Shown: positions 34,681 through 46,477 of the stretch, one piece after another
How the letters are laid out: every line of letters starts with the position of its first letter
Numbering within the stretch: the stretch's first letter is position 1
Assembly (NCBI RefSeq): GCF_035222485.1
Contig: NC_085921.1
Coordinates: 2,790,001-2,854,000, forward strand
Source: Podospora pseudoanserina
Taxonomy: Eukaryota > Ascomycota > Sordariomycetes > Sordariales > Podosporaceae
Direction: 5' to 3'
Length of the DNA: 64,000 nucleotides
Program-made: the position numbers and the translations under genes
The notes under the pieces: model-generated
Seen by the model: only the letters and a program-made list of their open reading frames with translations
Told to the model about the DNA's origin: nothing
The model's database searches: none

Positions 34681-36269
34681 TGGACGCCGGTCGTGGAGAC
34701 TTCATGGCCAAGTTTTTCGGCGAGATCATGCCCATGGTCGAAGCTGCCCGCCCTGTCGCCAAAGTCTCAGCGCGTTTCGCCCACTAACGGGCGTATAGCA
34801 AAGGGACCACCGCCGAGGAGCAAAAACTCAAAGATGGCATCCTCACCGCTCTGTCCCAGATCAAGGCAACCGGATCGTTCGCGCCGTTCAAATCTGTCTT
34901 TGACCCTTTCGAGCGTCGTCTCGTTGTCCAGAATGTTGGGCCAATCAAGTTCCCAATTACCAAGTTACAGACACGCCAGTTGATCAAGAGAGCTCGTCAG
35001 GCCCCTTACGACAAAGGCAACGAGACCCTCGTCGACACCAGCGTCCGCAAGACGTGGGAACTGGATTTCGCATTTGGAAGACGCAGACACAGAAAAGAGC
35101 GAGATCACTCAGGACCACTCACCCGGCCCGTGGAAAGCATGGCGTGAGTTCAGTAACGCAATGCTCAAGGACATTGCCACCGACTTGGGCATTTCCACCA
35201 CCTCCGGCCAGTCCATCTATGCGGAGCCATACAAGCTGCTCATTCACGAGGAAGGCGCCATGTTCAAGGCGCATACCAGACACGGAGAAAATCCCCGGCA
35301 TGTTCGGCACCCTCATCATTTATCTCCCGTCAGCCCACCAAGGCGGTGACATTGTTCCCAACCACCAAAGCCAGACCACAATCTACAAAACCTCCGAACA
35401 CAAGCAATCTTGGGCCTTCTGGTACTCTGACGTCTCTCACGAAGTCCTCCCAGTCCACTCAGGCCACCACATCGTCCTAACCTTCAACCTGGCCATCAGA
35501 TCCGCAGGTCAAACCACCACCATCCCCCGTCCCATGGCCCCCTGACTCCTCTCCCAGGCAGAACCCCTCCGTCGGACAGTCACAAAGTGGCTCCAGGAAC
35601 CAGCACAACCCAAAGCCCTGTTCAACGTTCTCAGCTACACCTACACCCCCGCCTCCCTCTCCATGCGCCACCTCAAATCCCTCGACCTCCTCCAAACCCA
35701 AATTCTCCACCACCTCTCCACCTCCCTCCCTTCAGCCTCCACCTCGCCGCCCTCGAACGAGAAGAATACGTCACCTGCTCCTACGACTCTGACTGCGAGC
35801 TCCCAAGCGGTAAAGTCCGGCGCGTCAACCTCAAAGCCAAGCGCCCCAATCCCAACATTAAGCCCTGGCACGACCCAGATGACATTATCAGCGAGGAGTA
35901 CAGGAACAAGTGGCTCGTCAATCCGGACGGCAAACCCATTTGTATCGTGTCACGGCGTTGGTTTTGGTGGCTACGAGGACGGTTCCTGTTTCTGTGGATG
36001 ATGATGACGATGAGAATGTTACACCGGGCGTCGCGGAATCTGGGGCTGCGGAATCTGGTATTGATGTACCAGCGGCTGCTGCTCCCGATGTTGCCACTCC
36101 CGGTGTTGCTGCCACCGCCGAAAACGGTAGGCATATTCGGGTGCCCGTTTCTCCCTCACGCATGGTTGGTGCAGTTCGCCCGAGTACCATGCGCAACGGT
36201 TATGTTCCCCTTGAAATAGTCAGAGACGCGGTTAAGCGCGCTCGAGAGGAGTTGGGCATGAATCCGTAA
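34681..36269 (+). pseudogene. 2OG-Fe(II) oxygenase-like protein relic
   Basis: Pieces of one fungal family are spread over different frames. ILTALSQIKATGSFAPFKSV and TLVDTSVRKTWELD come first. Next, in another frame, come ISTTSGQSIYAEPYKLLIHE and EEGAMFKAHT. A third frame holds MFGTLIIYLPSAHQGGDIV, then SWAFWYSDVSHEVLPVHSGH and IVLTFNLAI. The His-x-Asp and distal His pattern of 2OG oxygenases (FKAHTDTEK and DVSHEVLPV) is recognisable across the break. A TAA near 34785 might lie in a short intron (CTAAC followed by TAG). There is a frame change after KTWELD, another after FKAHT, and a TGA after PRPMAP with conserved text continuing behind it. At least two frame changes and one stop indicate a dead copy of a family that is multi-copy in Sordariomycetes. 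Confidence 0.65.
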
Positions 36270-36462
36270 TCATCGGCGGAATGCATTTTCCTTTTCTTTT
36301 GGGATATCAACACATGAATTTGACAACAAACAAAGCATAAACTTCACACACCTACACATAGAACTCTAATTAGAACCGTCTTACCTCCATATAACAGTCT
36401 CCCTCATTTAGACTTTTTACATCACCCACAAACCTACTTTACCATTTCCATGACATATCCCC

Positions 36463-37577
36463 CTAGACCCTCTCTCTCACCACACCCCCCGTCACATTCG
36501 CCGGTCCATCCCACTGCAACCTCCCCGGCACCCTCTTCGCAATAACCGGCACCCAAACACTATCATACAGCCCCGGCCCCCCATCGGCCGCCCTACTCCC
36601 CGGCTCTAAACTTCCCAACTGCCTCTGATCCGTACAACACGGGCTATTAACCCCCCAAAACGGCCCCGCCGCCCAAGCCGTCCACCCAATATACTCCTCA
36701 TTCTCCTCCATATACCCCAGCATCCCCTCCAACATCAGTTTACACTCCGTCGTATTCGAACCCCCAAACTCAGTAACAAACCCCTTCAACCCATGCTCCC
36801 TCAACCAACCCGTCACCCCCGCCAAGTTCGCCACCGGATCCTGCGTACAAGCCGTATGCCCCCCGCTAAAATCCTCATCCAAATACTCATGGATATCCAC
36901 CGCCAGGTTTTTGATCGGGTCGACAAGTTTGTGAATCCATTTGCTGTTTGCCTCGTCACCTCCCTTTGTCCAGTAATGCCCACCCGACCAGGCGTTTCCT
37001 GGAGTCAAAATCATGTTGTTTGCTCCCGTCGCGCGGATTGCCGTGATGGCGGCTTGGAGGTTGGAGAAGACGAGCCGGGAGGGCATGCTATGCGGTTCGT
37101 TCATTAGACCGAACAAGACTTTTTCGTTGGTTTTAAAGCGGGAGGCGAGCTCGCCCCAGAAGGCTGCGAACTGGGCTGTTGTCGCGGCGGTGGGGTCGGA
37201 GGTGTTGCCTATGACGGAGCCGGAGAAGGGCTGGGAGGAGGGGTCGTTGTAGCGCATGTAGTTGTGGGGGTCGAGGATGGCGTCTGTTTCTGAGGTTAAT
37301 GATGGTGGAAGGAGAAGGGGGGAGGAGGAGAGAACATACAAGCGCCCTTGGTGATGGTGATGTAATCTATCGCCTCTTTAAAGTGCTCAAAGTGAGTCTC
37401 GTTGAACTTTGCCCCGAGGCCGTAAGACAAGGGGCACATCCTCTCAAGGAGAAAGGCAACGCGGTGGAGGTTGACCTTGTGGCTGTCGATCATGGTGTCG
37501 ACGCCAGAGGTGGAGATGAAGGCGTAATCGACGCCGAAACGGCCGGGGAGAACTTCATTTTCAATCAGTACCAAGAA
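36463..37577 (-). pseudogene. GH5 cellulase with missing or decayed 5' end
   Basis: The catalytic part is intact over two exons, 37341..about 37577 and 36463..37283. The 56-nt intron ends at AAACAG; the earlier AG would create a stop. The exon 1 text is GRFGVDYAFISTSGVDTMID. Later come LDPHNYMRY, the acid/base Glu in LMNEPHSM and the nucleophile Glu in GFVTEFGGSN, all as in fungal GH5 endoglucanases. Upstream of ENEVLPG the frame meets TGA with no ATG. No signal peptide, CBM1 or first exon was found in the next 400 bp. Either the 5' end was lost or its exons are too small to see. It is therefore marked as probably non-functional, although its active site is whole. It lies head-to-tail with an AA9 gene on the same strand. 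Confidence 0.7.
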
Positions 37578-38616
37578 AGATGTCTTGTTGCCGAAAACCG
37601 ACGAGTCCCGGGAAGGAAGCAATCAGTGAAGAAGGTGTCCGACTTTCAAACATTTTCATCGTGCTTGCCACACGACCATATAATTTTAATAGTAGCCGCA
37701 ACGAAGCGGGATGAACGAGCGGGTGCAATCTATTTTCTGGAAAGCTTGACCGTGAGCCGAAGTCGATCCCCGATCTCCCATCTACTCGGGACATGTTGCG
37801 GCTGTTCTTGTCGAATGGACGCCCGCTTATTGATGTGATCTTCAGAGGACAATCAATGGGAATGCAAGCTTGGCAAGGATGTGGTGATAACGGCGAGTTG
37901 GGAATGGCGATTTTGTCTTCTACCCTCGGAGAAATATGAAGCGGGCAGTCGCGAGGGCGGAGGGAGCCTTTCCGGGTGTGGGTAAATCTGCTGCCGTTGC
38001 CGTTGACGCGTGAAAAGAGTGGCAGAAAACATCATCGTCACCATCATCACCACCACCAGACATAGAGTCAATCAGGACAAAAAAAATAACAAAAGCTCAC
38101 CGGCCAACTCCGTAGAGGTGGCCGGCTACGAAACCCTCGGTAGGGTTTTCTTCGTAATGGGGGGGCGGTCGAAGGGGGGTCAAATTCCTTGAAGGCCATC
38201 TTAAAGACAGGGCATCGCTGAGGAGTCGAACTTAGGCGTTCACGGAGCAGTGCTTTCATACCGGGCATTGTTAGTTGCCTAATCCGGGCCACCTATGTCT
38301 TAGCCGCTGAGCCGTCTGACCATTCCAGTTACCAGATGAGTGCGTAGGTGGTTGCTGAAAGCTACTTCCAGGTTGCGGGCACTGATACATATACCGTCAG
38401 ACACTGTTGCGCCCTCGTATGTCCTCCACGCCACTCGCAACACAAACGCTGGTCAGCTTTCATTGCAGGTTGCTGCGGGCAAAGATCCTGACTGCCTTTG
38501 TGTTTTATCTCTATGAACCTGGCTACACTGAACCCAGTCGTCGACTTTCAATCTCCCACAGCTGCATTGCGCCTCAGACCTTTCGCATAGACCCAGGCCC
38601 GATCTTTCGACAGACT
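37578..38616. other. Spacer with tRNA-like remnant
   Basis: No protein gene is supported. The only structure noted is the tRNA-like sequence at about 38212..38330, listed separately. Short frames lack motifs. Confidence 0.45.
38212..38325 (-). other. tRNA-like remnant
   Basis: On the minus strand, GGCTCAGCGGCTAAGAC resembles a tRNA A box/D arm. About 70 bases later AGTTCGACTCC resembles a B box/T loop. The T-stem and acceptor stem do not pair properly, and no anticodon arm is convincing. It may be a decayed tRNA or tRNA-derived SINE head, or chance. Confidence 0.2.
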
Positions 38617-39635
38617 TTAAGGCCCAGCCCGATTGGCATTCGGTGCAGCCTCACTCCAAACCGGCCCACCAGGAGCCACATATTGTGTCTGCCCCTGCTG
38701 AATCCTCCACAGCTCAGCCAAGATCTATTAGAATACCTGTCAGCCTCAAATCCGCCACCAGCATACATCATCCTCAATAGACTTACACCAGGGTCCTCGG
38801 GCTTGTAAGCACCCGGCAGAGCAATTCCTGCAGGCAATTGCGTCGTCCCACCTTGCGTCACCCGAATCTGAGTGCAGCTTGGATAGAACTGCGCGCCCAT
38901 CCTCGTCCCTGCAACGTGCAGGCCCAGAATCTCGTGACGAAGAAGATATTCACCCGGAGCTAGCTTCGGTGGGATAGTGACGGACCACTTGGCGCCTTGT
39001 TCGCGAAGGAGGTCAGAGGCCCAGGGAGGATGACCTTGCGGGTTGTAGGAGAGCTGCTCGATCTTGACCCAGACGTTGCCGGTGTCGCCTTTGAAGGTCT
39101 TGCAATCGTTGTTGGCACATTTGGCGAGGTAACTGGGAAAACAGCCGTTAGGCGAAGATGGGATCAGTGTTAGAATGGGGAAGCTTACGTGAATACCGGG
39201 CCACTGTGGGAAGATCCCCATTGATCCCAGTTGAAAGTTCTAAGACAGTTGTGGTAAGTTGGGATGGACTTTGACAATAGACAAGAAATACATTAGCACT
39301 TACACTTTGTCACCAGCCTTGAGCTCGATGATGCCCTGAGCTGGAATATTTCCACCAGCACCACACCTGGCGTATCATCAGCGGCCTAAAAGTCAAAGTC
39401 AGAAGTGGGAGATGGCTTGGACATACGTGATATCATTCGTTGTAAAATCGGGCACCGGTCCATTGTTGGCAAGCTGTCGTGCATAGCGGACGGGAGGAGG
39501 GTTCACGTAGTTGTCCTGTCCAACCTGCCACGCGAGGTAGTTCTTTCCGTCCACGGTGATGCTCTTCAGAAAGCCATGTCCTGATACAAGGCTTGCAAGG
39601 CCAACGACCAGGGCCACAGTTGAAAGAGGTGTCAT
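38617..39635 (-). CDS. AA9 lytic polysaccharide monooxygenase (five exons)
   Basis: Exons: 39427..39635, 39304..39366, 39189..39239, 38787..39132 and 38617..38724, giving 258 aa. A signal peptide MTPLSTVALVVGLASLVSG leaves mature His1 (HGFLKSITVDG), the copper brace. The second His is in QWGSSHSGPVFTYLAKC, and the axial Tyr in GAQFYPSCTQI. For the last intron, the canonical donor GTAAGT after DPGG and acceptor TAATAG give the expected AA9 end, QQGQTQYVAPGGPVW. An alternative GTGTAA donor with the inner CTGACAG acceptor gives a short tail ending ILIDLG. No CBM1. It acts outside the cell on cellulose-type glucans. It lies on the same strand as the GH5 gene downstream. Confidence 0.9.
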
Positions 39636-39724
39636 TTTTTTGATGTTAACGTCAAGTTCTGCGATGTCCTTCAACTTGAGCAAGGAAAAACCTCAGCAGA
39701 AGAACTTAATCAGGAGACAGCCCT

Positions 39725-39731
39725 CCTTATA
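39725..39731 (-). promoter_or_regulatory. TATA box of the second AA9 gene
   Basis: TATAAGG on the minus strand, about 90 bp before the ATG, has the same spacing as at the esterase gene. Confidence 0.45.
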
Positions 39732-39735
39732 CCTG

Positions 39736-41361
39736 GATCTTCCTCAGTCCAAGTTGATCCATGTCCAGGAATTGCTGTCATTCCCAGTGTCAATCACAGA
39801 TCAAAACAGGTCAAGTCCATATTTTGAGACAGTTCGAGAGAGTTGATTGGCCAAGCCACTTCCTAACGGAGTAGCTCTGTCCGCGGTCGTCAACGCTGTG
39901 TTGATCACCAACAAGGAGTCTGAACGGCTCACGGCCAGGACCTGACATGTTGGGACGCGGCGCTTGGGTGGCCGTCATTGGAGGGATTTCTTGGATACCG
40001 GGTAGCCTCGTTCCCTTCACCAGCCGCAACCGCCACACCCTTGGTGGCGGCCTTGGCCATATCACGATACGCTTGGCAAGAATGTGGTGGTGAGCGGTAT
40101 GTGTAGCCAAGAGGTGCTCTGGTCATAAGAGGACCACCGATATCGAAACTCAGAAAAGAAGTCACCGAGCAATATTGTCATCCTGATGAAGATATCTTGT
40201 CCTGGCTCGCTGATGAAATTGAACGCCGGAACGGTGGTCGTTAGCTGAGACCACTTTCGGTCAAAACCATCAGTCTTTGTGGTATCATCATCTCAAGGTC
40301 TTCAACAATCCGTTAAGGCCATAATGAAACACACAATGAGCTAGCAAGCCGTTGTACCGTCTACTATAATCGCCGGTCAGCGTTCAAACTTGTCATGAGA
40401 TGTCAACCCCAGCTTGTGCTACACCAGATGATGGCTACAAATCGCGCATATAGGTACTCGTCGTTGGCCCGAAAAAAACGTACCAAACATGCACCTTCAC
40501 CCCCCTCTCAACTTCTCGAAGATTGGAAAACGGGCCGGCCTGATGCCAGACTGGCGCGTGGATGGTTCGTGGAACGCTGAAGATGCACGGCGCCAAGACT
40601 TCAAGTTGGCGGACACATTGATCCACACTTGACGTGCTGTGGGGCCATGTCTCCACCTTCCCCATCCCCGCAATCTTTCGCCCTGAACCAAACAGAGGGC
40701 GGCGTCGACATGCAGCCAAGCTCGCACAAAGCATCTTCAACATGGAGCTCGTGATGGAGACTCATCCGTGATCGTTCCTCGGGATGGATGGAGTGAACCC
40801 CACGGCAACCCACCTCGTAAACCCGTCGCATCCGACCCGAGGATGAAGCATGAGATGCCGCCGGGTATTCTGCCAGCCATAAGACGGTTGATGGCAATCA
40901 CGGAACACGCATCGGGACATCAAATCGACCCCTCATCAAGGGCGGGGTAGCACACGCCCCCCTTAAGAGGCACCGTGCAGTGCAGGAAGCAGGGACAGAT
41001 GGAGTGGAGAGGAACTGAAAGGGATGTTTAATACCAATGACCCCTCTGCCTGCCCTCCACTGCCCTGTGGGACAAGAGAAATCTCTTTCCTTCCACTCAA
41101 TTCATTGTTTTGACAGCAGACGACCAAGTGCTGCTGATGTTGCGCAAGCACGACAGACAGGACCGTGAGACTCCTCCAACAAAGCCTCCGTCCCACACCC
41201 AGTCGTCCACGTCGTCCTCCCCTCATTGCGCCTGCTCCGCCGACCTCGCTACCTACCTTTGGTGTCAATTGTTGTCAGAAGCCAACCTGCCCTGAATGTG
41301 AACAAATGACCCAAAGATCCTCGATCTGCCTCGATAGCGTAACGGGTCGCGCGCAGACATA
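39736..41361. other. Divergent spacer, no gene seen
   Basis: About 1.6 kb between the AA9 gene (-) and the transhydrogenase gene (+). Open frames are short and mirrored on both strands. Confidence 0.5.
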
Positions 41362-44300
41362 ATGTCGAGGTCCTTGCTCCAGCCGGCGCTGGCTTGCAAC
41401 ACCGCGTCTTGCATGCCTCGTCCCTACCAACGCTCGCGCCCCGTTGAACGCGCCTCTAGGCCGTCATTGACAGCAGTAGCTCGTGTTTTCGGTGAGCCGC
41501 CACGCTAGACCCCCACGCCCAACCGTTGAAGTTTGTTCCTTTTCATTTTTGTGAGCCATTGAACCTAATTCGACCTGACAGACTTCGCCCCAGTCCGCGC
41601 TGGCAATGGCAGCACCGCCGTGATCTCACAAAAGGCGTGGCACAGCACGAGAACTGCCGGAAGTGATCGGCCGAGTTCGGCCTCGTTGAGTATTGCTCTC
41701 CCGAAGGCTCAACCGCTCCAGCTCGTCCGCCATGCCTCCGTTTTGTCCGGCATCCCGGCTAAGCCGTCGGCAAGGAGCCCAATGGCAGCGTACTCCACCG
41801 AGGCCACGGCAGTTCTGCCGCCGACCACCCCGTACTCCAAGCTGACTGTGGGAGTGCCCCGCGAAATATACCCAAACGAGCGCCGTGTGGCTCTCACCCC
41901 TCAGAATGTTGCCCTCCTGCTCAAGAAGGGCTTCTCCCAGGTTCTTGTTGAGAAAGGTGCTGGTGCCGAAGCCGATTTCCTGGACGATGCCTATGCCGCC
42001 GCCGGTGCTACCTTGGTTGACGATGCTTCTGCTGTCTGGAAAGGTTCAGACGTTGTGCTCAAGGTCCGAGGGCCAAGTGCGGAGGAGGTTGATCTGACAC
42101 GAGAAGACCAGACCGTTATCAGCTTCCTTCAACCGGCCCAGAACAAGGCACTCGTGGAGAAACTCGCGGCTCGCAAAGCCACCTCATTCGCTATGGATCT
42201 TATTCCCCGTATTTCTCGAGCTCAGGTCTTTGACGCCCTCAGCAGCATGGCCAACATTGCTGGGTACAAGGCGGTGCTCGAAGCATCCAACAACTTTGGT
42301 CGTTTCTTAACTGGTCAGGTCACTGCTGCTGGTAAAATTCCGCCCTGTAAGGTTCTCGTCATTGGTGCCGGTGTTGCTGGCTTGAGCGCAATTGCAACTG
42401 CAAGGAGACTCGGTGCAATCGTTCGTGGATTCGACACTCGGCCTGCTGCAAGAGAACAGGTTCAGTCGCTTGGCGCCGAGTTCATCGAAGTTGAGATCGA
42501 AGAAGATGGCTCTGGTGCAGGCGGTTACGCCAAAGAGATGTCGAAAGAGTTCATCGAGGCCGAGATGAAGCTTTTTACCGAGCAAGCCCGTGAAGTGGAC
42601 ATCATCATCACCACCGCCCTGATTCCTGGAAGACCTGCGCCCAAACTCATCACCAAAGCCATGATTGAGATCATGAAGCCTGGATCTGTTATTGTCGATC
42701 TTGCTGCTGAGGCTGGTGGAAACTGCGAAAAGACCGAACCCGGAAAGCTGATTACCTACAAGGATGTCAAGATCATTGGTAAGTCGTGGCACGGGAGCAG
42801 TACCCGAGGTTGCTCGTGACTAAAGTAAGACAGGTTACACCGACTTCCCCTCTAGGCTACCGACCCAATCTTCAACTCTGTACTCGAACAATATCACCAA
42901 ATTCTTCCTGTCCATGGCACCGAAGGATAAGGAATTTGGCATCGATCTGAAAGACGAAGTCGTACGCGGCGCTATTGTGACACAAGAAGGCCATATCCTC
43001 CCGCCAGCACCCCGACCAGCACCTCCCCCTGCTCCCGCCGCTGCCTCGACTGCCGCAAAAGAAGCCGAAGTCGTAGCACTTACACCATGGCAAAAGGCAA
43101 CTCGTGAGGTTTCTCTGATCACTGGTGGTATGGGCTCGGCTGTCGCATTGGGCAAGTTCACTACTCCCTTGTTTATGGGCAACGCCTTTACCTTTGCTTT
43201 GGCCTCTCTGATCGGATACCGTGTTGTCTGGAACGTCGCTCCTGCCTTGCATTCACCTCTCATGAGTGTGACCAACGCCATCTCTGGAATGGTCGGCGTT
43301 GGTGGTTTGTTCATTCTCGGTGGAGGATACTTGCCTGAAACGATCCCTCAAGTCTTTGGTGCCGCCTCTGTCCTGCTCGCTTTCGTCAACATTGGTGGTG
43401 GGTTCGTCATCACAAAGCGCATGCTCGACATGTTCCGCCGTGCTACTGATCCTCCCGAGTACCCGTGGCTTTATGGAATCCCGGCCCTCGTGTTTGGAGG
43501 TGGCTTCATCGCTGCGGCCTCGAGCGGAGCTGCAGGCCTTGTTCAAGCTGGCTATCTTGTGAGCTCGATCCTTTGCATCACCTCTATTTCGGGTCTTGCA
43601 TCGCAAGCAACTGCCCGTATGGGAAATATGCTGGGTATTTTGGGCGTCGTGTCCGGTGTTCTCGCTTCCTTGTTGGCAGTCGGCTTCACCCCTGAAGTTC
43701 TCACTCAGTTTGGTGGTCTTGCTACGCTCGGAACAATCTTGGGCTTCCTCATCGGCAAGCGCATCACCCCTACCGATCTTCCTCAGACTGTCGCTGCCCT
43801 ACATTCCGTGGTCGGCCTTGCTGCCGTCTTGACCAGTATCGGAAGCGTTATGGCTGATGTCACTGACCTCTCGATGCTTCACATGGTAACTGGCTATCTT
43901 GGCGTCCTCATCGGCGGTATCACCTTCACCGGATCGATTGTTGCCTTCATGAAGCTTGCCGGTAAGATGTCCTCTAAGCCGCTTCGGCTGCCAGGTCGTC
44001 ATGCCGTCAACGCCGGTCTACTCGGTGCGAATGTGGTCACCATGGGCACGTTTGTCACCATGGCTCCTGGCGCCCCTCTGATTGCCGCCGGTGCCCTTGC
44101 TGCCAACACCGTACTCTCGTTCATCAAGGGTTACACCACAACTGCAGCCATTGGTGGTGCCGATATGCCTGTGGTCATTACCGTCCTCAACGCATACAGC
44201 GGCTTTGCGCTGGTCGCCGAGGGCTTCATGCTGAACAACCCTCTCTTGACCACAGTTGGAGCACTCATTGGCGTCTCCGGTTCCATTCTTTCTTATGTCA

Positions 44301-45032
44301 TGTGTGTTGCTATGAACCGTTCACTTGTCAACGTTCTGTTCGGAGGAATCTCGGCGCCCACCACCAGCGACTACAAGATTGAAGGGAGTGTGACACAGAC
44401 CAATGTCGAAGAGACAGCTGACGCCCTCACCAATGCCGAGTCCGTCATCATTGTTGTTGGGTATGGCATGGCTGTTGCCAAGGCGCAATATGCTATCTCG
44501 GATATCACCCAAATGCTTCGGTCCAAGGGCATCAAGGTCCGCTTCGCCATTCACCCCGTTGCTGGTCGCATGCCGGGCCAGTGCAACGTCTTGCTTGCTG
44601 AAGCCAGCGTTCCGTACGATATCGTGCTGGAAATGGATGAGATCAATGACGACTTTGGAGAGACGGATGTAACCCTTGTTATTGGTGCCAATGATACAGT
44701 CAACCCGATTGCCTTGGAGCCTGGTAGTCCGATTGCTGGAATGCCCGTCTTGCATGCGTGGAAGAGCAAGCAGGTGATTGTCATGAAGAGAGGCTTGGCT
44801 AGTGGATACGGTGAGTTTGATGGGACTCTTCTGTGGCTGGGCACGATGACTGACGATTGTTAGCTGATGTCCCGAACCCGATGTTCTACATGCCCGGCAC
44901 GAGAATGCTGTTTGGCGATGCTCGTGTGACCACTGAAGGTACGAACCTCTCTTATTGCTCCATAATTCCATCGCTGACAAAATCTTGCTACATCTAGCCA
45001 TCAAGGCAGCTATCGAAACTCGCTTCAAATAA
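41362..45032 (+). CDS. nnt: Mitochondrial NAD(P) transhydrogenase
   Basis: Five exons: 41362..41491, 41582..42778, 42834..44810, 44864..44938 and 44998..45032, giving 1137 aa. The Arg/Ser-rich start [20 protein letters not shown] is a mitochondrial presequence. Domain I begins at [20 protein letters not shown] and holds the NAD-binding Rossmann motif [18 protein letters not shown] (about residue 304). A long block of about 13 membrane helices follows (about 490-900). Domain III (about 940-1137) has [10 protein letters not shown] and the NADP site [10 protein letters not shown], ending in [12 protein letters not shown]-like text and FGDA. The enzyme uses proton flow across the inner membrane to drive NADH + NADP to NAD + NADPH. 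The fusion order is that of animal and fungal enzymes. The C-terminal exon is only 35 nt. Confidence 0.95.
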
Positions 45033-45715
45033 AAGGAGGGAAAGAAAGAGGGTCGTTTTCTGCGCTGCTTTTGACTTTTCTTGCCTGAAAAGATACGCCT
45101 TCATTGCCCATATATACGTCCTGCAACAACCCTTTTTCCTTATAACTTTTGCCTTGTCTACAGAATTGGGAATTTTGCTTTGCTGATAGAGCAAGAGAGC
45201 TGTCGATCTCTTTTAGGTGTTGCATTTGCATGCATATGCGTTGGTCTGTTAGACATGTATGCGAGAGAGTCAAGTAGAGGAGATGACAAGGAAGACGTCC
45301 GTACCTGATTTTTTAATCAATGCTATTTTGACAAAGCAGCATGGCTCGATATGTGACATTTGAAAGAGAAACAAACAAGGCTGGGGACAAGTGCCTCCCA
45401 GGCGCGACTTAGACCCAATAAGTTGGGTAGGCTGCGTGACTGCCACAACCTGGGTGTAAAGGACTTTGTTAGGGAAGGAGCAGTCGGTCTTGTGGAGGGA
45501 AGGAGCACTCGGTCTCGGAGACAAGGGTGTGCCCCCACTGGAATAACCAGCGGGAGCACAGAAAATAGCGACTACAAAGTCAGCAGCTTAGGCTTTTTTT
45601 TCTTCTCTTACTCTTCGGCTAGCAGCATGCTCATCGACCCTTCAACCCCCAGGCTTTTGAAAAGGCATCGCAGTTTCTCTCTCTCTGCCTCACTTTCCCT
45701 TTCCCTCACCACTAT
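45033..45715. other. Spacer, no gene seen
   Basis: This holds the transhydrogenase 3' UTR and the upstream region of the dead 2EXR copy. A CT-rich run lies at about 45675-45715. Confidence 0.5.
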
Positions 45716-46477
45716 GTCCCCATTTTACCGAGACCCACTGACGACACGATGCCAAGAGAAAGCGCGCTGAGGAGGAGCAGGATGCTGTCGAGGGCCATTC
45801 CACCGATTCGACGTCTGGAGACATCTTTTCGACTTCCTGTCACACCCTCTAGACTCCTCATGACAGTTCTTCGATTCCCCCAGCGGACGTTTCGACTCCC
45901 CATGAAGACGTTCCAACTCCCCATAGTATCCTTCCGGCTGGTCGCACAAATTTAGTCGCCGACATCCTCTCGACTGATGGTGCCCTCTCGACTCCTCTGA
46001 ATACCACTTTCAGCCTTCGCAAGCTCCCCATCGAACTTCGCTTCCTCGTCTAACCATCATACCTGGGAGCCTCGTGAGGTGACCATCCGTAAGCCAGGTT
46101 TCAAGAACAACTTACCCGCGACGCTATTCGTCGACAAGGACAGTCGTCGTGAGACCTTGAGACATTACCATCTGTATATTACCAAGTACATTTCCCCAGT
46201 GGAACGCAAGTATGGCTATATCAATCCCAATCTGGCCACACTCCATGTCCGCATGGCTCGGACCTTTCCGCCTATGCGTCACCCGCTTGAGATATGTATC
46301 CAAACCTTGTTGGAGATTGGAAAGCCGGTCCTGAGTGTTCGCCTGAATCCGGGCACAATGGACGAATTGCCGGCCAAGAAATGGCTTTTTGAGAGATCGG
46401 GGCTCAGGGGTATCATTGCGGAGGTGGATATTGCTGCAACTCGTCCACCCCGTGGTCCTAGGTACGCTACGATATAA
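45716..46477 (+). pseudogene. 2EXR-domain paralogue, broken
   Basis: The text FSLRKLPIELRFLV is followed by a stop, and the domain then resumes in another frame with HHTWEPREVTIRKPG. Removing one A at about 46052-46055 (GTCTAACCATCAT against the expected GTC TAC CAT CAT) would join them, so a single-base insertion is the cause. The rest is intact: RRETLRHYH, YINPNLATLHVRM, ending GPRYATI-stop. Upstream, a Ser/Thr/Pro leader with repeated STPH-like text (DVSTPHEDVPTPHS) is interrupted by an in-frame TAG near 45855. The intact relative is the gene at 11790..12404, which shares the domain order. Two lesions argue for real decay rather than a sequencing slip. Confidence 0.7.

Noticed and set aside
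44321-45028. 235-aa minus-strand frame opposite the end of the transhydrogenase
   Set aside because: It crosses two well-supported splice sites of the sense gene and has no domain.
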